DNA of 64,000 nt, taken from positions 248,001 to 312,000 of the forward strand of contig JADJYX010000047.1 of assembly GCA_016719535.1 (NCBI GenBank), written 5' to 3'. Below, one piece after another: positions 53,871-63,188 of this stretch (positions within the stretch are counted from its first letter, which is position 1; each line of letters opens with the position of its first letter). The notes beneath the pieces are model-generated. The model was not told the origin of the DNA, did no database searches, and saw only the letters and a program-made list of their open reading frames with translations. The stretch is from Rubrivivax sp. (GTDB taxonomy: Bacteria > Pseudomonadota > Gammaproteobacteria > Burkholderiales > Burkholderiaceae_C). The position numbers were made by a program, and so were the translations under genes.

Positions 53871-54608
53871 TCAGCAGGGGTTGCCGTTCACCAGCCCTTG
53901 CAGCGCGTCCTGGTTGAGCACCCGGATCTGGCGCTGCTTGACCTCGAGGATGCCGTCGTCCTGGAATTTCGAGAAGGTGCGGCTCACCGTCTCGAGCTTC
54001 AGGCCGAGGTAGCTGCCGATCTCCTCGCGCGTCATGCGCAGCACCAGCGAACTGGCGGAGAAGCCGCGCGTGCGCAGCCGCTGCGTCAGGTTCAGCAGGA
54101 AGGCGGCCAGCCGCTCCTCGGCGCGCATGCTGCCCAGCAGCAGCATCACCCCATGGTCGCGCACGATCTCGCGGCTCATGATCTTGTGAAACTGGCGCTG
54201 CAGGTCGGAAAACTCGCGGCTCAGGTCCTCCAGCTGGTGGTAGGGGATGACGCAGACCTGCGAATCCTCCAGCGCCACCGCATCGCAGGTGTGCTTGTCG
54301 GTGCCGATGCCGTCCAGCCCCAGCAGTTCGCCCGCCATCTGGAAGCCGGTGACCTGGTCGCGCCCATCTTCAGACGACACGCAGGTCTTGAAGAAGCCGG
54401 TGCGCACGGCATAGAGCGACTGGAAGGCATCGCCGGCACGGAACAGCGTATCGCCACGGGCGACCGTGCGCCGCGTCGCGACCATGGTGTCGAGCTGATC
54501 GAGCTGATCGTTGGACATGCCAACGGGCAGGCACAACTCGCGCAGGTTGCAGCTCGAACAGGCGACCTTGAACGGGTCGAGTTTGAGGCCGGCGGCGGAT
54601 TGGGTCAT
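53871..54608 (-). CDS. fnr: Oxygen-sensing transcriptional regulator FNR
   Basis: 245 residues. The oxygen-labile 4Fe-4S cluster ligands are Cys17, Cys20, Cys26 and Cys119 (Gln-Val-Cys-Val-Ile-Pro), with the same spacing as in E. coli FNR (20, 23, 29, 122). The cyclic-nucleotide-like domain is followed by a helix-turn-helix with Leu-Glu-Thr-Val-Ser-Arg-Thr-Phe, the Glu-x-x-Ser-Arg recognition set that reads TTGAT. It should activate the boxes before ccoI and ccoN and the shared box at 54656 between itself and hemN. Confidence 0.95.
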   Translation of the reverse strand: MTQSAAGLKLDPFKVACSSCNLRELCLPVGMSNDQLDQLDTMVATRRTVARGDTLFRAGDAFQSLYAVRTGFFKTCVSSEDGRDQVTGFQMAGELLGLDGIGTDKHTCDAVALEDSQVCVIPYHQLEDLSREFSDLQRQFHKIMSREIVRDHGVMLLLGSMRAEERLAAFLLNLTQRLRTRGFSASSLVLRMTREEIGSYLGLKLETVSRTFSKFQDDGILEVKQRQIRVLNQDALQGLVNGNPC

Positions 54609-54655
54609 GGCGGTGCGGTGAGGTTTTCGGAAGGATACGATGGTGACTCGCTCGC

Positions 54656-54669
54656 TTGAGACAGATCAA
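54656..54669. promoter_or_regulatory. FNR box between fnr and hemN
   Basis: TTGAG-ACAG-ATCAA differs from the FNR consensus at one position. It lies 48 bases from the fnr start and 64 from the hemN start. On the fnr side a TATCCT -10-like element (54632-54637) would place the box near -37, compatible with autoregulation. On the hemN side no convincing -10 is seen at the class II distance. Confidence 0.65.
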
Positions 54670-54732
54670 GCGGCCCGGCGCGCAGTTTGGCAGAGTCGAG
54701 CCCCAGATCCTACCCAGACTCGTGGCCCCGAC

Positions 54733-56115
54733 ATGGACATTCCGGAGACCCTGCTGCGCCGACTCGATGTACCCGGGCCGCGCTATACCTCGTATCCGAC
54801 CGCCGACCGCTTCGTCGAAGCCTTCGGTCCGGCCGAATACGCCCAGGCGCTGCGCCAGCGTGCCGACGGCGCGGTGGTCGGTGGCGCGCCGCCGCTGTCG
54901 ATCTACGTGCACATCCCGTTCTGCGAACAGGTCTGCTATTACTGCGCCTGCAACAAGGTCATCACCAAGCACCACGAGCGCGGCCGCGAATACCTCGACG
55001 TGCTGGCGCGGGAGATCCAGCTCCACGTCGACCTGATCGGTCGCGGCAAGTCGGTGTCGCAGCTGCACTTCGGCGGCGGATCGCCGACCTTCCTCAGCGA
55101 CGAGGAACTCGGCTGGCTGATGGACGTGCTGCGGCGCGACTTCAAGATCGTGCCCGGCGCCGAGATCTCGATCGAGGTCGACCCGCGCACCGCCTCGCCG
55201 CTGCGCCTGTCCAGGCTGGCGGAGATGGGCTTCAACCGCATCAGCTTTGGCGTACAGGACTTCGACCACGACGTGCAGGTGGCCGTGCACCGCATCCAGT
55301 CGTTCGAGAGCGTGCGCGACCTGGTGCAGGCGGCGCGCGAGCTGAATTACGAATCGATCAACGCCGACCTGATCTACGGCCTGCCCCGGCAGACGCCGGA
55401 GTCGTTCGCGCGCACCATCGCGCAGGTGACGGAACTGCGGCCGGACCGCATCGCGCTGTATGCCTACGCCCACCTGCCAGCGCGCTTCAAGCCGCAGCGG
55501 CGCATCGACGCTGCCGAGCTGCCGCCGCCCGAGCACCGCATCCGCATGCTGGGCGACGCCATCGCGGGCTTCATCGGCCATGGCTACACCTACATCGGCA
55601 TGGACCACTTCGCGCTGCCGGGCGACGCGCTGGCCGCGGCCAAGCGCCAGGGCCGCCTGCATCGCAACTTTCAGGGCTACAGCACGCAACCCGACTGCGA
55701 CCTCATCGCGCTGGGCGTGTCGGCGATCGGCCGCATGGGGGCCACCTACAGCCAGAACGCGAAGACCCTGCCCGAGTATTACGACGCCGTGCGCCGAGGT
55801 GATTTTCCGGTCGTGCGCGGGCTGGCGCTGACACGCGACGACCTCGTGCGCCGTGCCGTCATCATGGCCATCATGTGCCAGGGCCGGGTCGAGTTCGAGT
55901 CGATCGAGCTCGCCCACCTGATCAAGATGCGCGAGTATTTCGCCTCCGAACTGGCGGCACTGCAGCCGATGGTCGAGGGCGGGCTGGTGCAGATCACCGA
56001 TGACGCCATCCAGGTCACGGCCACCGGCTGGTTCTTCGTGCGCGGTGTGGCCATGACCTTCGACAAGCATCTGCAGGCCGACAAGGTGCGCGAGCGCTTT
56101 TCGCGCATCATCTGA
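54733..56115 (+). CDS. hemN: Oxygen-independent coproporphyrinogen III dehydrogenase
   Basis: 460 residues from ATG 54733. The radical-SAM cluster motif is Cys64-x3-Cys68-x2-Cys71 in Tyr-Val-His-Ile-Pro-Phe-Cys-Glu-Gln-Val-Cys-Tyr-Tyr-Cys-Ala-Cys-Asn. Gly-Gly-Gly-Ser-Pro-Thr-Phe, Gly-Val-Gln-Asp-Phe and Ile-Gly-Met-Asp-His-Phe-Ala follow, typical of true HemN rather than HemW. It decarboxylates coproporphyrinogen without oxygen, supplying haem for cbb3 oxidase under the same low-oxygen control. Confidence 0.95.
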   Translation: MDIPETLLRRLDVPGPRYTSYPTADRFVEAFGPAEYAQALRQRADGAVVGGAPPLSIYVHIPFCEQVCYYCACNKVITKHHERGREYLDVLAREIQLHVDLIGRGKSVSQLHFGGGSPTFLSDEELGWLMDVLRRDFKIVPGAEISIEVDPRTASPLRLSRLAEMGFNRISFGVQDFDHDVQVAVHRIQSFESVRDLVQAARELNYESINADLIYGLPRQTPESFARTIAQVTELRPDRIALYAYAHLPARFKPQRRIDAAELPPPEHRIRMLGDAIAGFIGHGYTYIGMDHFALPGDALAAAKRQGRLHRNFQGYSTQPDCDLIALGVSAIGRMGATYSQNAKTLPEYYDAVRRGDFPVVRGLALTRDDLVRRAVIMAIMCQGRVEFESIELAHLIKMREYFASELAALQPMVEGGLVQITDDAIQVTATGWFFVRGVAMTFDKHLQADKVRERFSRII

Positions 56116-56119
56116 TCGC

Positions 56120-56806
56120 GTGGACGCTGCGCTCTACGCCAGCGTGCTGGCCCTGGGGCTGGCCGGATCGCCGCACTGCGTGGCGATGTGCAGTGCGCCC
56201 TGCGCGGCCGTGACCGGTCAGGGTCGCCCCGGATCCACGCTGGCCTTCCACCTGACGCGCGCGGCGGGTTATGCCGTTGCCGGTGCGCTGGCCGCAGCCA
56301 GTGTCAACAGCCTCGCTGCGCTGGGCAGCGTGAGCCCGATGTTCAAGCCGCTGTGGTCGGCCGTGCATGCCGCCGCCTTCGCGCTCGGCCTGTGGCTGGC
56401 CATCGTCGGCCGGCAGCCTGAGTGGCTGGAGCGCATCGGTCGCCGGCCGCGGGCCGCGGCGGGCGGCCGCGGCGGCTGGCAGACCCTGCGTGGGCCGGGC
56501 AAGGCGGCGGCGGCTGGTGCCCTGTGGGTGGCCTGGCCCTGCGGGCTGCTGCAGTCGGCGGTGCTGGTGGCGGCCCTGGCCGACACCCCCTGGAGCGGCG
56601 CGGGCGTGATGGCTGTCTTTGCGCTGGCCACCGGCGTCGGGCTCAGTGCCGCGCCCTGGCTGTGGCGCCGGCTGGGCGCTGGCCGGGCGGCCGTGCTGTC
56701 GGGCACCGGGGGGGTGCGGCTGGCGGGTGGGCTGCTGGCAGCGGCATCCGCCTGGGCCTTGACCGCCGACGTCTGGCACCGGTTTGCCGCCTACTGCGGC
56801 TTTTGA
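56120..56806 (+). CDS. SafE/UreH-like membrane protein of cbb3 clusters
   Basis: 228 residues from GTG 56120, 4 bases after the hemN stop. Six hydrophobic segments. The first contains Gly-Ser-Pro-His-Cys-Val-Ala-Met-Cys, the Cys/His/Met motif of the sulfite exporter TauE/SafE-like (UreH_2) group. A second motif Trp-Pro-Cys-Gly-Leu-Leu-Gln-Ser lies mid-protein. Members found beside cbb3 genes are thought to take part in copper delivery to the oxidase; this remains inferred. Operon with hemN is likely. Confidence 0.75.
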   Translation: MDAALYASVLALGLAGSPHCVAMCSAPCAAVTGQGRPGSTLAFHLTRAAGYAVAGALAAASVNSLAALGSVSPMFKPLWSAVHAAAFALGLWLAIVGRQPEWLERIGRRPRAAAGGRGGWQTLRGPGKAAAAGALWVAWPCGLLQSAVLVAALADTPWSGAGVMAVFALATGVGLSAAPWLWRRLGAGRAAVLSGTGGVRLAGGLLAAASAWALTADVWHRFAAYCGF

Positions 56807-56820
56807 CGGCACCGAAAGAG

Positions 56821-56843
56821 AACGCCCGGACCAGCCGGGCGTT
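56821..56843. terminator. Bidirectional-type hairpin between convergent genes
   Basis: AACGCCCGG (56821-56829), loop ACCAG, CCGGGCGTT (56835-56843): a 9-base perfect stem between the SafE-like gene and the convergent small gene at 56893. Read on the minus strand it is followed by CTCTTT; on the plus strand there is no T run. Confidence 0.5.
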
Positions 56844-56892
56844 GCTCGCAGTCCCGGGCATGACGCCCAGGGCCATCCCTGAGGGGTATGGA

Positions 56893-57039
56893 TTACTTCT
56901 TCTTCTCGTCCTTCTTGGCGGCGGAAGCGGCAGCAGCCGGCTTCTCGGCCTTCTTCTCTTCCTTCTTGGGCGCGTCGGCAGCGACGGCGGCGCCGGCGGC
57001 GAAGGCAGCGGCAACCAGGGCGGCCAGGATCTTGTTCAT
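56893..57039 (-). CDS. Small Lys/Ala-rich exported protein
   Basis: 48 residues. Met-Asn-Lys-Ile-Leu-Ala-Ala-Leu-Val-Ala forms a Sec signal peptide with cleavage near Ala-Val-Ala-Ala. The mature part is about 27 residues made almost only of Lys, Glu, Ala, Asp and Pro (Lys-Lys-Glu-Glu-Lys-Lys, Ala-Ala-Ala-Ala-Ser-Ala-Ala). It starts with an AAGG site. Short exported proteins of this composition are common in Burkholderiales and have no known function; they may act as acid-tolerance or nucleoprotein-like peptides. It is convergent with the SafE-like gene and divergent from icd. Confidence 0.65.
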   Translation of the reverse strand: MNKILAALVAAAFAAGAAVAADAPKKEEKKAEKPAAAASAAKKDEKKK

Positions 57040-57192
57040 CGATAGACCTTTTTGAGAGTTGAAAATCGCCCCCCTCCAACCGGGAGGCTGGGCTTCAACG
57101 AGGCATCCCGTCAGTCGGTTGACAGGCGCCGTCGACTAGAATCGAGAACTTGAACAAACGGCTGCAGAGCGCGGCTTTTGGAGACTCCGTTC

Positions 57193-58446
57193 ATGTACCA
57201 GCATGTCAAGGTGCCCGCCGGCGGGCAGAAGATCACCGTCAACGCCGACTACTCGATCAACGTTCCGGATCAGCCCATCATTCCCTACATCGAGGGTGAC
57301 GGCACCGGTTTCGACATCACGCCCGTGATGCTGAAGGTGGTCGATGCGGCCGTGGCCAAGACCTACGGCGGCAAGCGCAAGATCCACTGGATGGAGGTCT
57401 ATGCCGGCGAGAAGTCGACCAAGATCTACGGCCCGGACGTCTGGCTGCCCCAGGAAACCCTGGACATCGTGCGCGAGTATGTGGTGTCGATCAAAGGCCC
57501 GCTGACCACCCCCGTTGGCGGCGGCATCCGCTCGCTGAACGTCGCGCTGCGCCAGGAACTCGACCTCTACGTCTGCCTGCGCCCGATCCAGTATTTCAAG
57601 GGCGTTCCGAGCCCGGTCAAGGAGCCGGAGAAGACCAACATGGTCATCTTCCGCGAGAACTCCGAAGACATCTATGCCGGCATCGAATACGAGGCCAAGA
57701 CCGACAAGGCGAAGAAGCTCATCAAGTTCCTGATCGAGGAAATGGGCGTCAAGAAGATCCGCTTCCCCGAAACCTCGGGCATCGGCATCAAGCCGGTGTC
57801 GATCGAGGGCACCGAGCGCCTGGTGCGCAAGGCCATCCAGTACGCCATCGACAACGACAAGCCCTCGGTGACGCTGGTGCACAAGGGCAACATCATGAAG
57901 TTCACCGAAGGTGGCTTCCGCGACTGGGGCTACGCACTGGCCCAGCGCGAGTTCGGTGCCGAGCCGGTCGATGGTGGCCCGTGGTGCAAATTCAAGAACC
58001 CGAAGTCGGGCAAGGACATCGTCATCAAGGACGTCATTGCCGACGCCTTCCTGCAGCAGATCCTGCTGCGCCCGGCGGAATATTCGGTGATCGCCACGCT
58101 CAACCTGAATGGCGACTATGTCTCCGACGCGCTGGCCGCGCAGGTGGGCGGCATCGGCATCGCCCCGGGTGCCAACCTGTCGGACTCGGTCGCGATGTTC
58201 GAGGCCACCCACGGCACCGCACCCAAATATGCCGGCAAGGACTACGTCAACCCCGGCTCCGAGATCCTGTCGGCCGAAATGATGCTGCGCCACATGGGCT
58301 GGACCGAAGCCGCCGACCTCATCATCGCGTCGATGGAGCGCTCGATCGCCAGCAAGAAAGTCACTTACGACTTTGCCCGCCTGATGGATGGCGCCACGCA
58401 GGTGTCGTGCTCGGGTTTCGGGCAGGTGCTGATCGACCACATGTGA
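57193..58446 (+). CDS. icd: Isocitrate dehydrogenase (NADP type)
   Basis: 417 residues from ATG 57193 (TGGAGA site); an in-frame TTG 15 bases upstream is less likely. It has Ile-Glu-Gly-Asp-Gly-Thr-Gly-Phe-Asp-Ile, the substrate and phosphorylation loop Gly-Gly-Ile-Arg-Ser-Leu-Asn-Val-Ala, Arg-Glu-Asn-Ser-Glu-Asp-Ile-Tyr-Ala-Gly-Ile-Glu and His-Gly-Thr-Ala-Pro-Lys-Tyr. The Lys/Tyr pattern near the adenine site indicates NADP. It forms 2-oxoglutarate in the citric acid cycle. TAGAAT at 57137-57142 may be its -10. The downstream element's integrase makes its 3' end a candidate attachment site. Confidence 0.95.
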   Translation: MYQHVKVPAGGQKITVNADYSINVPDQPIIPYIEGDGTGFDITPVMLKVVDAAVAKTYGGKRKIHWMEVYAGEKSTKIYGPDVWLPQETLDIVREYVVSIKGPLTTPVGGGIRSLNVALRQELDLYVCLRPIQYFKGVPSPVKEPEKTNMVIFRENSEDIYAGIEYEAKTDKAKKLIKFLIEEMGVKKIRFPETSGIGIKPVSIEGTERLVRKAIQYAIDNDKPSVTLVHKGNIMKFTEGGFRDWGYALAQREFGAEPVDGGPWCKFKNPKSGKDIVIKDVIADAFLQQILLRPAEYSVIATLNLNGDYVSDALAAQVGGIGIAPGANLSDSVAMFEATHGTAPKYAGKDYVNPGSEILSAEMMLRHMGWTEAADLIIASMERSIASKKVTYDFARLMDGATQVSCSGFGQVLIDHM

Positions 58447-58477
58447 TCTCGCTCCACGGCGTCTCATGACGCCCCGT

Positions 58478-58518
58478 AAGCCCCTGATTTTGTTGAAGAA
58501 ATCAGGGGCTTCGTCTTT
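58478..58518 (+). terminator. Intrinsic terminator of icd
   Basis: AAGCCCCTGATTT (58478-58490), loop of eight bases, AAATCAGGGGCTT (58499-58511), then CGTCTTTT. A perfect 13-base stem 31 bases after the icd stop. Confidence 0.85.
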
Positions 58519-58643
58519 TCAGCACGTCTCACGGCAGACCACGAAATCCCGCCATTTTGGAGGGGAAATTGACGGGAGACGGGGCCCGAAACGGCCCAAA
58601 TTCCTCCACTTGGAGGTGGCTGAAAAGTGTCGGGAGACGACGC

Positions 58644-59910
58644 ATGCGACTGAGCAACTACACCCTCACGCCCACTCGGATCAACAACGCCAAGGCGAAG
58701 GCGCGGCTCTACAAGCTAAGCGATGGCGGGGGGCTTTTCGTCGAGGTCAGCACGACCGGCCAGAAGACCTGGCGCTACCAGTACCGATTCGCCGGCAGCC
58801 GCCGAGACGTCAAGATCGGGCGATACCCGGAGATCGGGGTGGCCGACGCCCGGGCGCGGCACTTCGAACTCAGGTCGCTCTTGGAGCGAGGGGTAGACCC
58901 CGCCGAAGTTCGTCGCCAGGAGACTGCGGAGCGTCGGCAGCAGGCGAAGGACAGCCAGCCCGCTGCCGACCAGTTCGAGGCGTTCTCCCGGCGCTGGATC
59001 CGGGAGCGCCTGATGACCAGGTCCGAGACCTACCGGAACCAGATCGAGTCCCGGCTCGAGCGCTTCGTATGGCCAGCGATCGGCGAGAAGCCGCTGGGCG
59101 GCGTCCGGCCCGCCGACGTGCTCGCGGTCATCGAGGACTTGAGAGGAACGCCGAAGACGGCGGAAGGCGTCAGGCAACATCATCCAGCAGATCTACAACT
59201 ACGCGATCCAGAAGCTGCTCGTCGAGGTCAACCCGGCCTTGCCACTGCGAGGCGTCATCGAGGTGCCTGCTGCCGAGCACCACCGGCATCTGACCGAGCC
59301 AGAACTGGGAGCCTTCTGGCGGTCGGTGGCGAAACAAGGCGCGCACTTCGTGACCATCGCTGCCACCCGGATGCTCATGTACACGATGTGCCGCAAGTCA
59401 GAGGTGCTGCGAGCCCGGTGGCGCGAGTTCGACCTCGAGCGGGCCCAGTGGGACATCCCGGCCGAGCGTATGAAGATGAAGGCGCCGCACCGTGTCTACC
59501 TTTCCCGGCAGGCACTCGAACTCCTCGGGCTGCTGAAGGCATTCGGCTCGGAGCCGCAGGCCTACGTGTTCCCGTCGGTGCTTCGTGCCGCAGTGCCGCT
59601 CGGCGACGCTACGCTGAACCACTTCTTCAAGCGACTCGACTTCGGCGTTCCGGACTTCTCGCCCCACGGAACCAGAGGCACGGCAGCGACCTTGCTTCGT
59701 GAGCATGGATTCAGCCGCGAGGTGGTCGAGTTGCTACTGGCGCATGCCGAGCGAAACAAGGTGACGGCCGCGTATCACCATCACGAGATGGCTGACGAGC
59801 GGCGGCGCGCGCTTCAGTACCTCGCGGATCAGATAGACAGGGTCGCTCAAGCTGCCCTCCATGGATCGACAGTCGCTGAAGCAAGAGACTCGACTCCTGC
59901 CAACGTCTAG
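58644..59910 (+). pseudogene. P4-type tyrosine integrase, +1 frameshift
   Basis: ATG 58644 follows a CGGGAGA site. The N-terminal DUF4102 domain has Lys-Leu-Ser-Asp-Gly-Gly-Gly-Leu-Phe-Val-Glu-Val and Arg-Tyr-Pro-Glu-Ile-Gly-Val-Ala-Asp-Ala-Arg. At about 59177 one surplus base shifts the reading. The next frame carries on with Asn-Ile-Ile-Gln-Gln-Ile-Tyr-Asn-Tyr-Ala-Ile and the catalytic domain: Met-Cys-Arg-Lys-Ser-Glu-Val (first Arg), His-Gly-Thr-Arg-Gly-Thr (His-x-x-Arg) and a tyrosine in Ala-Ala-Tyr-His-His-His. It ends at 59910. With the base removed the protein would be about 420 residues, normal for the family. Confidence 0.75.
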
Positions 59911-60015
59911 TCTGGGTCACAGCGTCGCAACTTGAAACGGATCTCTGGCTGTGCGGTAGATGGAGTAGTACGCTGCGCCAGGGCACTGGTTCCGTCTTGG
60001 ACTGGCACGACCTCT

Positions 60016-60333
60016 ATGCGAAAGACCGTCTTCCTTGCGCTCGTTCTACTTGGCTGCGCAGCCGGCCTGCTGGCCTCCATGAAGGACGATTGGGCCACGC
60101 GAGTCGTCCTGTCCCTGATCGGCGCACTGGTCGGAGCCGCGGTGGGAGGTGCGCTGACTCATCGATCCGGCATCAAGCGTCGTCCGGAGCTGGAAGGCTC
60201 CATTCCTGGGATGGGAACTTCGACGGCCGACATCGCAGCCAACTACTGGCGGGACAGGGGTCACCCGCCGCTCATGAAGCCACCATCGCCGCCGCCGGAT
60301 CAGCACATCCACGATCCGGACCGGCTGGCCTGA
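60016..60333 (+). CDS. Small membrane or lipoprotein of unknown function in the conjugative element
   Basis: 105 residues. A lipobox-like Leu-Leu-Gly-Cys (residues 11-14) follows a short Lys/Arg start. A second hydrophobic segment has a glycine-zipper look (Leu-Ile-Gly-Ala-Leu-Val-Gly-Ala-Ala-Val-Gly-Gly-Ala). The C-terminus is Pro/His/Asp-rich. It faces traG tail-to-tail with the stop codons adjacent. I do not recognise a family. It could be an entry-exclusion or lysogenic-conversion-type surface protein by position; that is a guess. Confidence 0.5.
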   Translation: MRKTVFLALVLLGCAAGLLASMKDDWATRVVLSLIGALVGAAVGGALTHRSGIKRRPELEGSIPGMGTSTADIAANYWRDRGHPPLMKPPSPPPDQHIHDPDRLA

Positions 60334-63112
60334 CTACCTTCGCTTCAGCAGGTCCTTCACTGCGTCGGCAGCGCCCTCGGCGGACTCCTTGGCATCCGCA
60401 GCTACTTGCTTGGCGGCGCGCTTGAGCAGTGATTGCCCTGCAACCAAGGTTCCATCCTCGCTTCGCCCGGCGTCGGCAGCCGAGTTCAACGCGCCGCTCT
60501 GTTGCTGAACACCTTCGCGGATCGCCTGGCCGCGCCGTGAAACTGCGTCACGGACTGTGCCGGGCGCGCTCGGTGGAAGGTACAGCGCCAGATGGCAGAC
60601 CGGGCTGGCGAGCGACTGCAGCATCGCCAGTGCGTTTCACGCTCTCGATATCTGGGCCCTCGGCCAGCTGATTGACCTGCCGCGCATGTTGCGTCCTGAG
60701 GGACTCAAATGACAGCGGCACGGCAGTACCGTCAGAGACGGTCCGGTTCGGTCCGAGTGACTGCCTGGCAAGCTCGGCCTCCATCAGGGCACGGGCGGCG
60801 GCACTCGTGCCACCGTACTGCTCGGCGTACCGTGTGAACATGGCGAGGTTGTGCGGGTCCTGGGCAATGTCGAGCGCGATCACCTCACCCCGTTCATAGG
60901 CTGCGCTCACGCGCTCCGCATAGGCGCTCCGATCTGAGAGACCGGCCTCGGCGCGCGAACTCCGGGTAGAGCTCGAGTTCAAGCGTGAAGACAGTTCACG
61001 TGCCTCGCGGGCGTCAGATGCGACAACCGACGCGAAGCTTGAGTCGCGGGACACTCGGTCGCCGAACTGCTTGAACTCGGCCAACTGCTCCGAGGTCAAG
61101 GCGCCCAGTACCCTCTGCTGGTCTGCCGAAAGCCCCGCCAGGTATCCCTTCTCCGCGTTGGCGGTTGCTCGAGCGCCGGCAACTGGTGTGGAGACACCGA
61201 GATGACCAGAGGCGCCGAAAGCGATTCGTGCGACTTGCGACTGGCTCATCCCCGTGCTGTCGGCGACGCTCCTCGTGATCTGGTCCAACCGGTTCAGCGT
61301 CTGCCCCAACTGCTCGAAGCTGCTGGATGTCGATCCTGTGCTGCTTCGCGATGACTTCAGCTTTGCCAAGCCCTTTGTGAAAGCCTCGGACAGCACCGCC
61401 GAACGTTCGGTGCTGGCAGCGACCGCTTCGCTGCGGGCTGCGTCGACCTGGCGGCTGGCGTCCTGCACGTCCTGTTCGCTCACGCGCATCGAGACGACCC
61501 GGGACGCGTAGCCCTGGTTGCGCAGCAGGCTCACGGCGGTCCGGCCGGTCAGCATGTTCGACGAGAAGGTGTTGCCGCTGATGTCGTTCTGCCAGTTGCT
61601 CATGAACGCGGACGTCCGGTTCGGCGCGAGCCGGATCTGGTCCATCGAGACATTGCCCATGCTCAGATTGCCCGCGGCGGCACCTGCCGTGGCGCCGGCC
61701 ACCATCGACTGCAGGCCCGAGAGACCGCCCACCAGCGCGGTGCCGAAGGTCTCCATCCGCTTGAGCGCCGCCCAGGCGATGAAGGGGATGCTGATGGCCA
61801 GGTAGCCGACCACGGCTTCGCCGGAGATCGCCCGGGAGTAGATCGTCGATGCCGTCTGCAGCGACAGAGCCTTGGCGCCGCTGCCGAGGTCAGCCGCCGC
61901 CGCGAGGTCGTAGGCGGCATAGATAGATGCCATGTAGTTGAGCACGGCGTACAGCGGTGGCCAGAGCTGGATCCAGATCAGCACCGCGGCGTAGCCCTTG
62001 AAGGCCAGCATGGTCTCGCGCCCGCTGGTCAGCAGCATCAACAGGACGAGGAGGGGGAACAGCGCGTAGGTGATGGCCTCGATCACGTTGCGGAACACCG
62101 GCAGCGCCTGCTCGGCGACCTTGCCGGCGTTCAGCCAGGCCGCGTTCTGCTGCGCCACGGACTGCGCCCGCCCGACGGCCAGCACCATGGCCGCCGGGTC
62201 GTTCACCTTCTGACCGATGATGTTGCTGGTGTCGTTGATCGCATTCAGCACCGCGTTCTGGCGGATCAGGTCGGCCGCCGTCGCGGCCGCGGTCGCGATG
62301 CTGTTCTTCAGGTAGGCCTGCTGGATCTGCCCGGCGATGGCGGCGTTGGCGGCCGCAGCCGGCAGCGTCGGATTCAGCTGGAAGGCGAGCTTGCCCTGGA
62401 TGCGGGTCAGCTGCGCCGGCAGCCGGCCGTTGAGGTTCGTGTAGGCGTTCGGGCAGGTGTCGACGGTGATCGAGCCGCCGGCGCTGGTCAAGGTCGTGAA
62501 GCGGGCCGGGTTGGGCGATGCCATCAGCGCCCACACGTCGTCCGAACTCGAGAACGTGCCCGGATCGACCGTGCCGTCGATCAGGTCGTACATCGTGCAG
62601 TTGTGGATGAAGTTGACCAGGTCCGTGCGGAAGTTCGGATCCTGGAAGGCGACGCCGCCTGTCTCCCGGATGAGGCGGTTGCCGAACATCAGGCCGTTCT
62701 TCTCGTAGCTCAGCTCGCTTGGCAGGGCGCCGACACCCGGGATCACCTGGAAGGCCGTCTCGAACAGGCCCGTGAGCGTGTGCCCGACCGTGCTGGTGAC
62801 GCTGCCGAGGAAGGCCACGCCGAACGGGACGTTGGCCACCACCTTGACGGCGGATCCGCCGGTCTTGTCGACGACGCCCACGGTCACCCGCGGCACGATG
62901 AGGACGGAGAACACCAGCAGCACGGTGGCCAGCCACTTCCAGCCCTGCAGCTTCTCGGGCGCGAAGGCGTAGGCCACCAGCGCCGCGATGAACCCGCAGA
63001 AGGCCACGGCGGCGACCGCCGCCATGTAGTCGCCGGAGCCGTGGATGGCTGCCGCAGCGTTGAAGATGCCGAACAGGCTGTCGGCGTTCTGGTAGGCGTA
63101 GATCTCCCACAT
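60334..63112 (-). pseudogene. traG: Conjugal transfer protein TraG (N-terminal mating-pair domain type), +1 frameshift near the 3' end
   Basis: About 925 codons. The N-terminal third is a membrane protein of the TraG_N family (F-type mating apparatus): Tyr-Gln-Asn-Ala-Asp near the start, several hydrophobic helices up to about residue 480 and Tyr-Ala-Leu-Phe-Pro-Leu-Leu-Val-Leu-Leu. The C-terminal half is soluble, Ser/Ala/Gln-rich and helical (Met-Ser-Gln-Ser-Gln-Val-Ala-Arg). At about 60562 the frame closes after Ser-Thr-Glu-Arg-Ala-Arg. Skipping one base continues with Arg-Gly-Gln-Ala-Ile-Arg-Glu-Gly-Val-Gln-Gln and a Lys/Ala-rich end at 60334. TraG works in pilus assembly and mating-pair stabilisation. 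Confidence 0.7.
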
Positions 63113-63188
63113 GCGTCGCTCCAGGGGATTGGTCTGCCTCCGGGTTGCTGGCGCGGTGCCCGCGGAATCGGTCCTGCCGCCCGATATG

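Noticed and set aside
57119..57142. TTGACA and TAGAAT before icd as a standard promoter
   Set aside because: The two hexamers are only 12 bases apart, too close for sigma-70; only the TAGAAT may be real.
58493..58505. TTGAAGAAATCAG as an FNR box after icd
   Set aside because: Wrong spacing and it is the loop and stem of the icd terminator.
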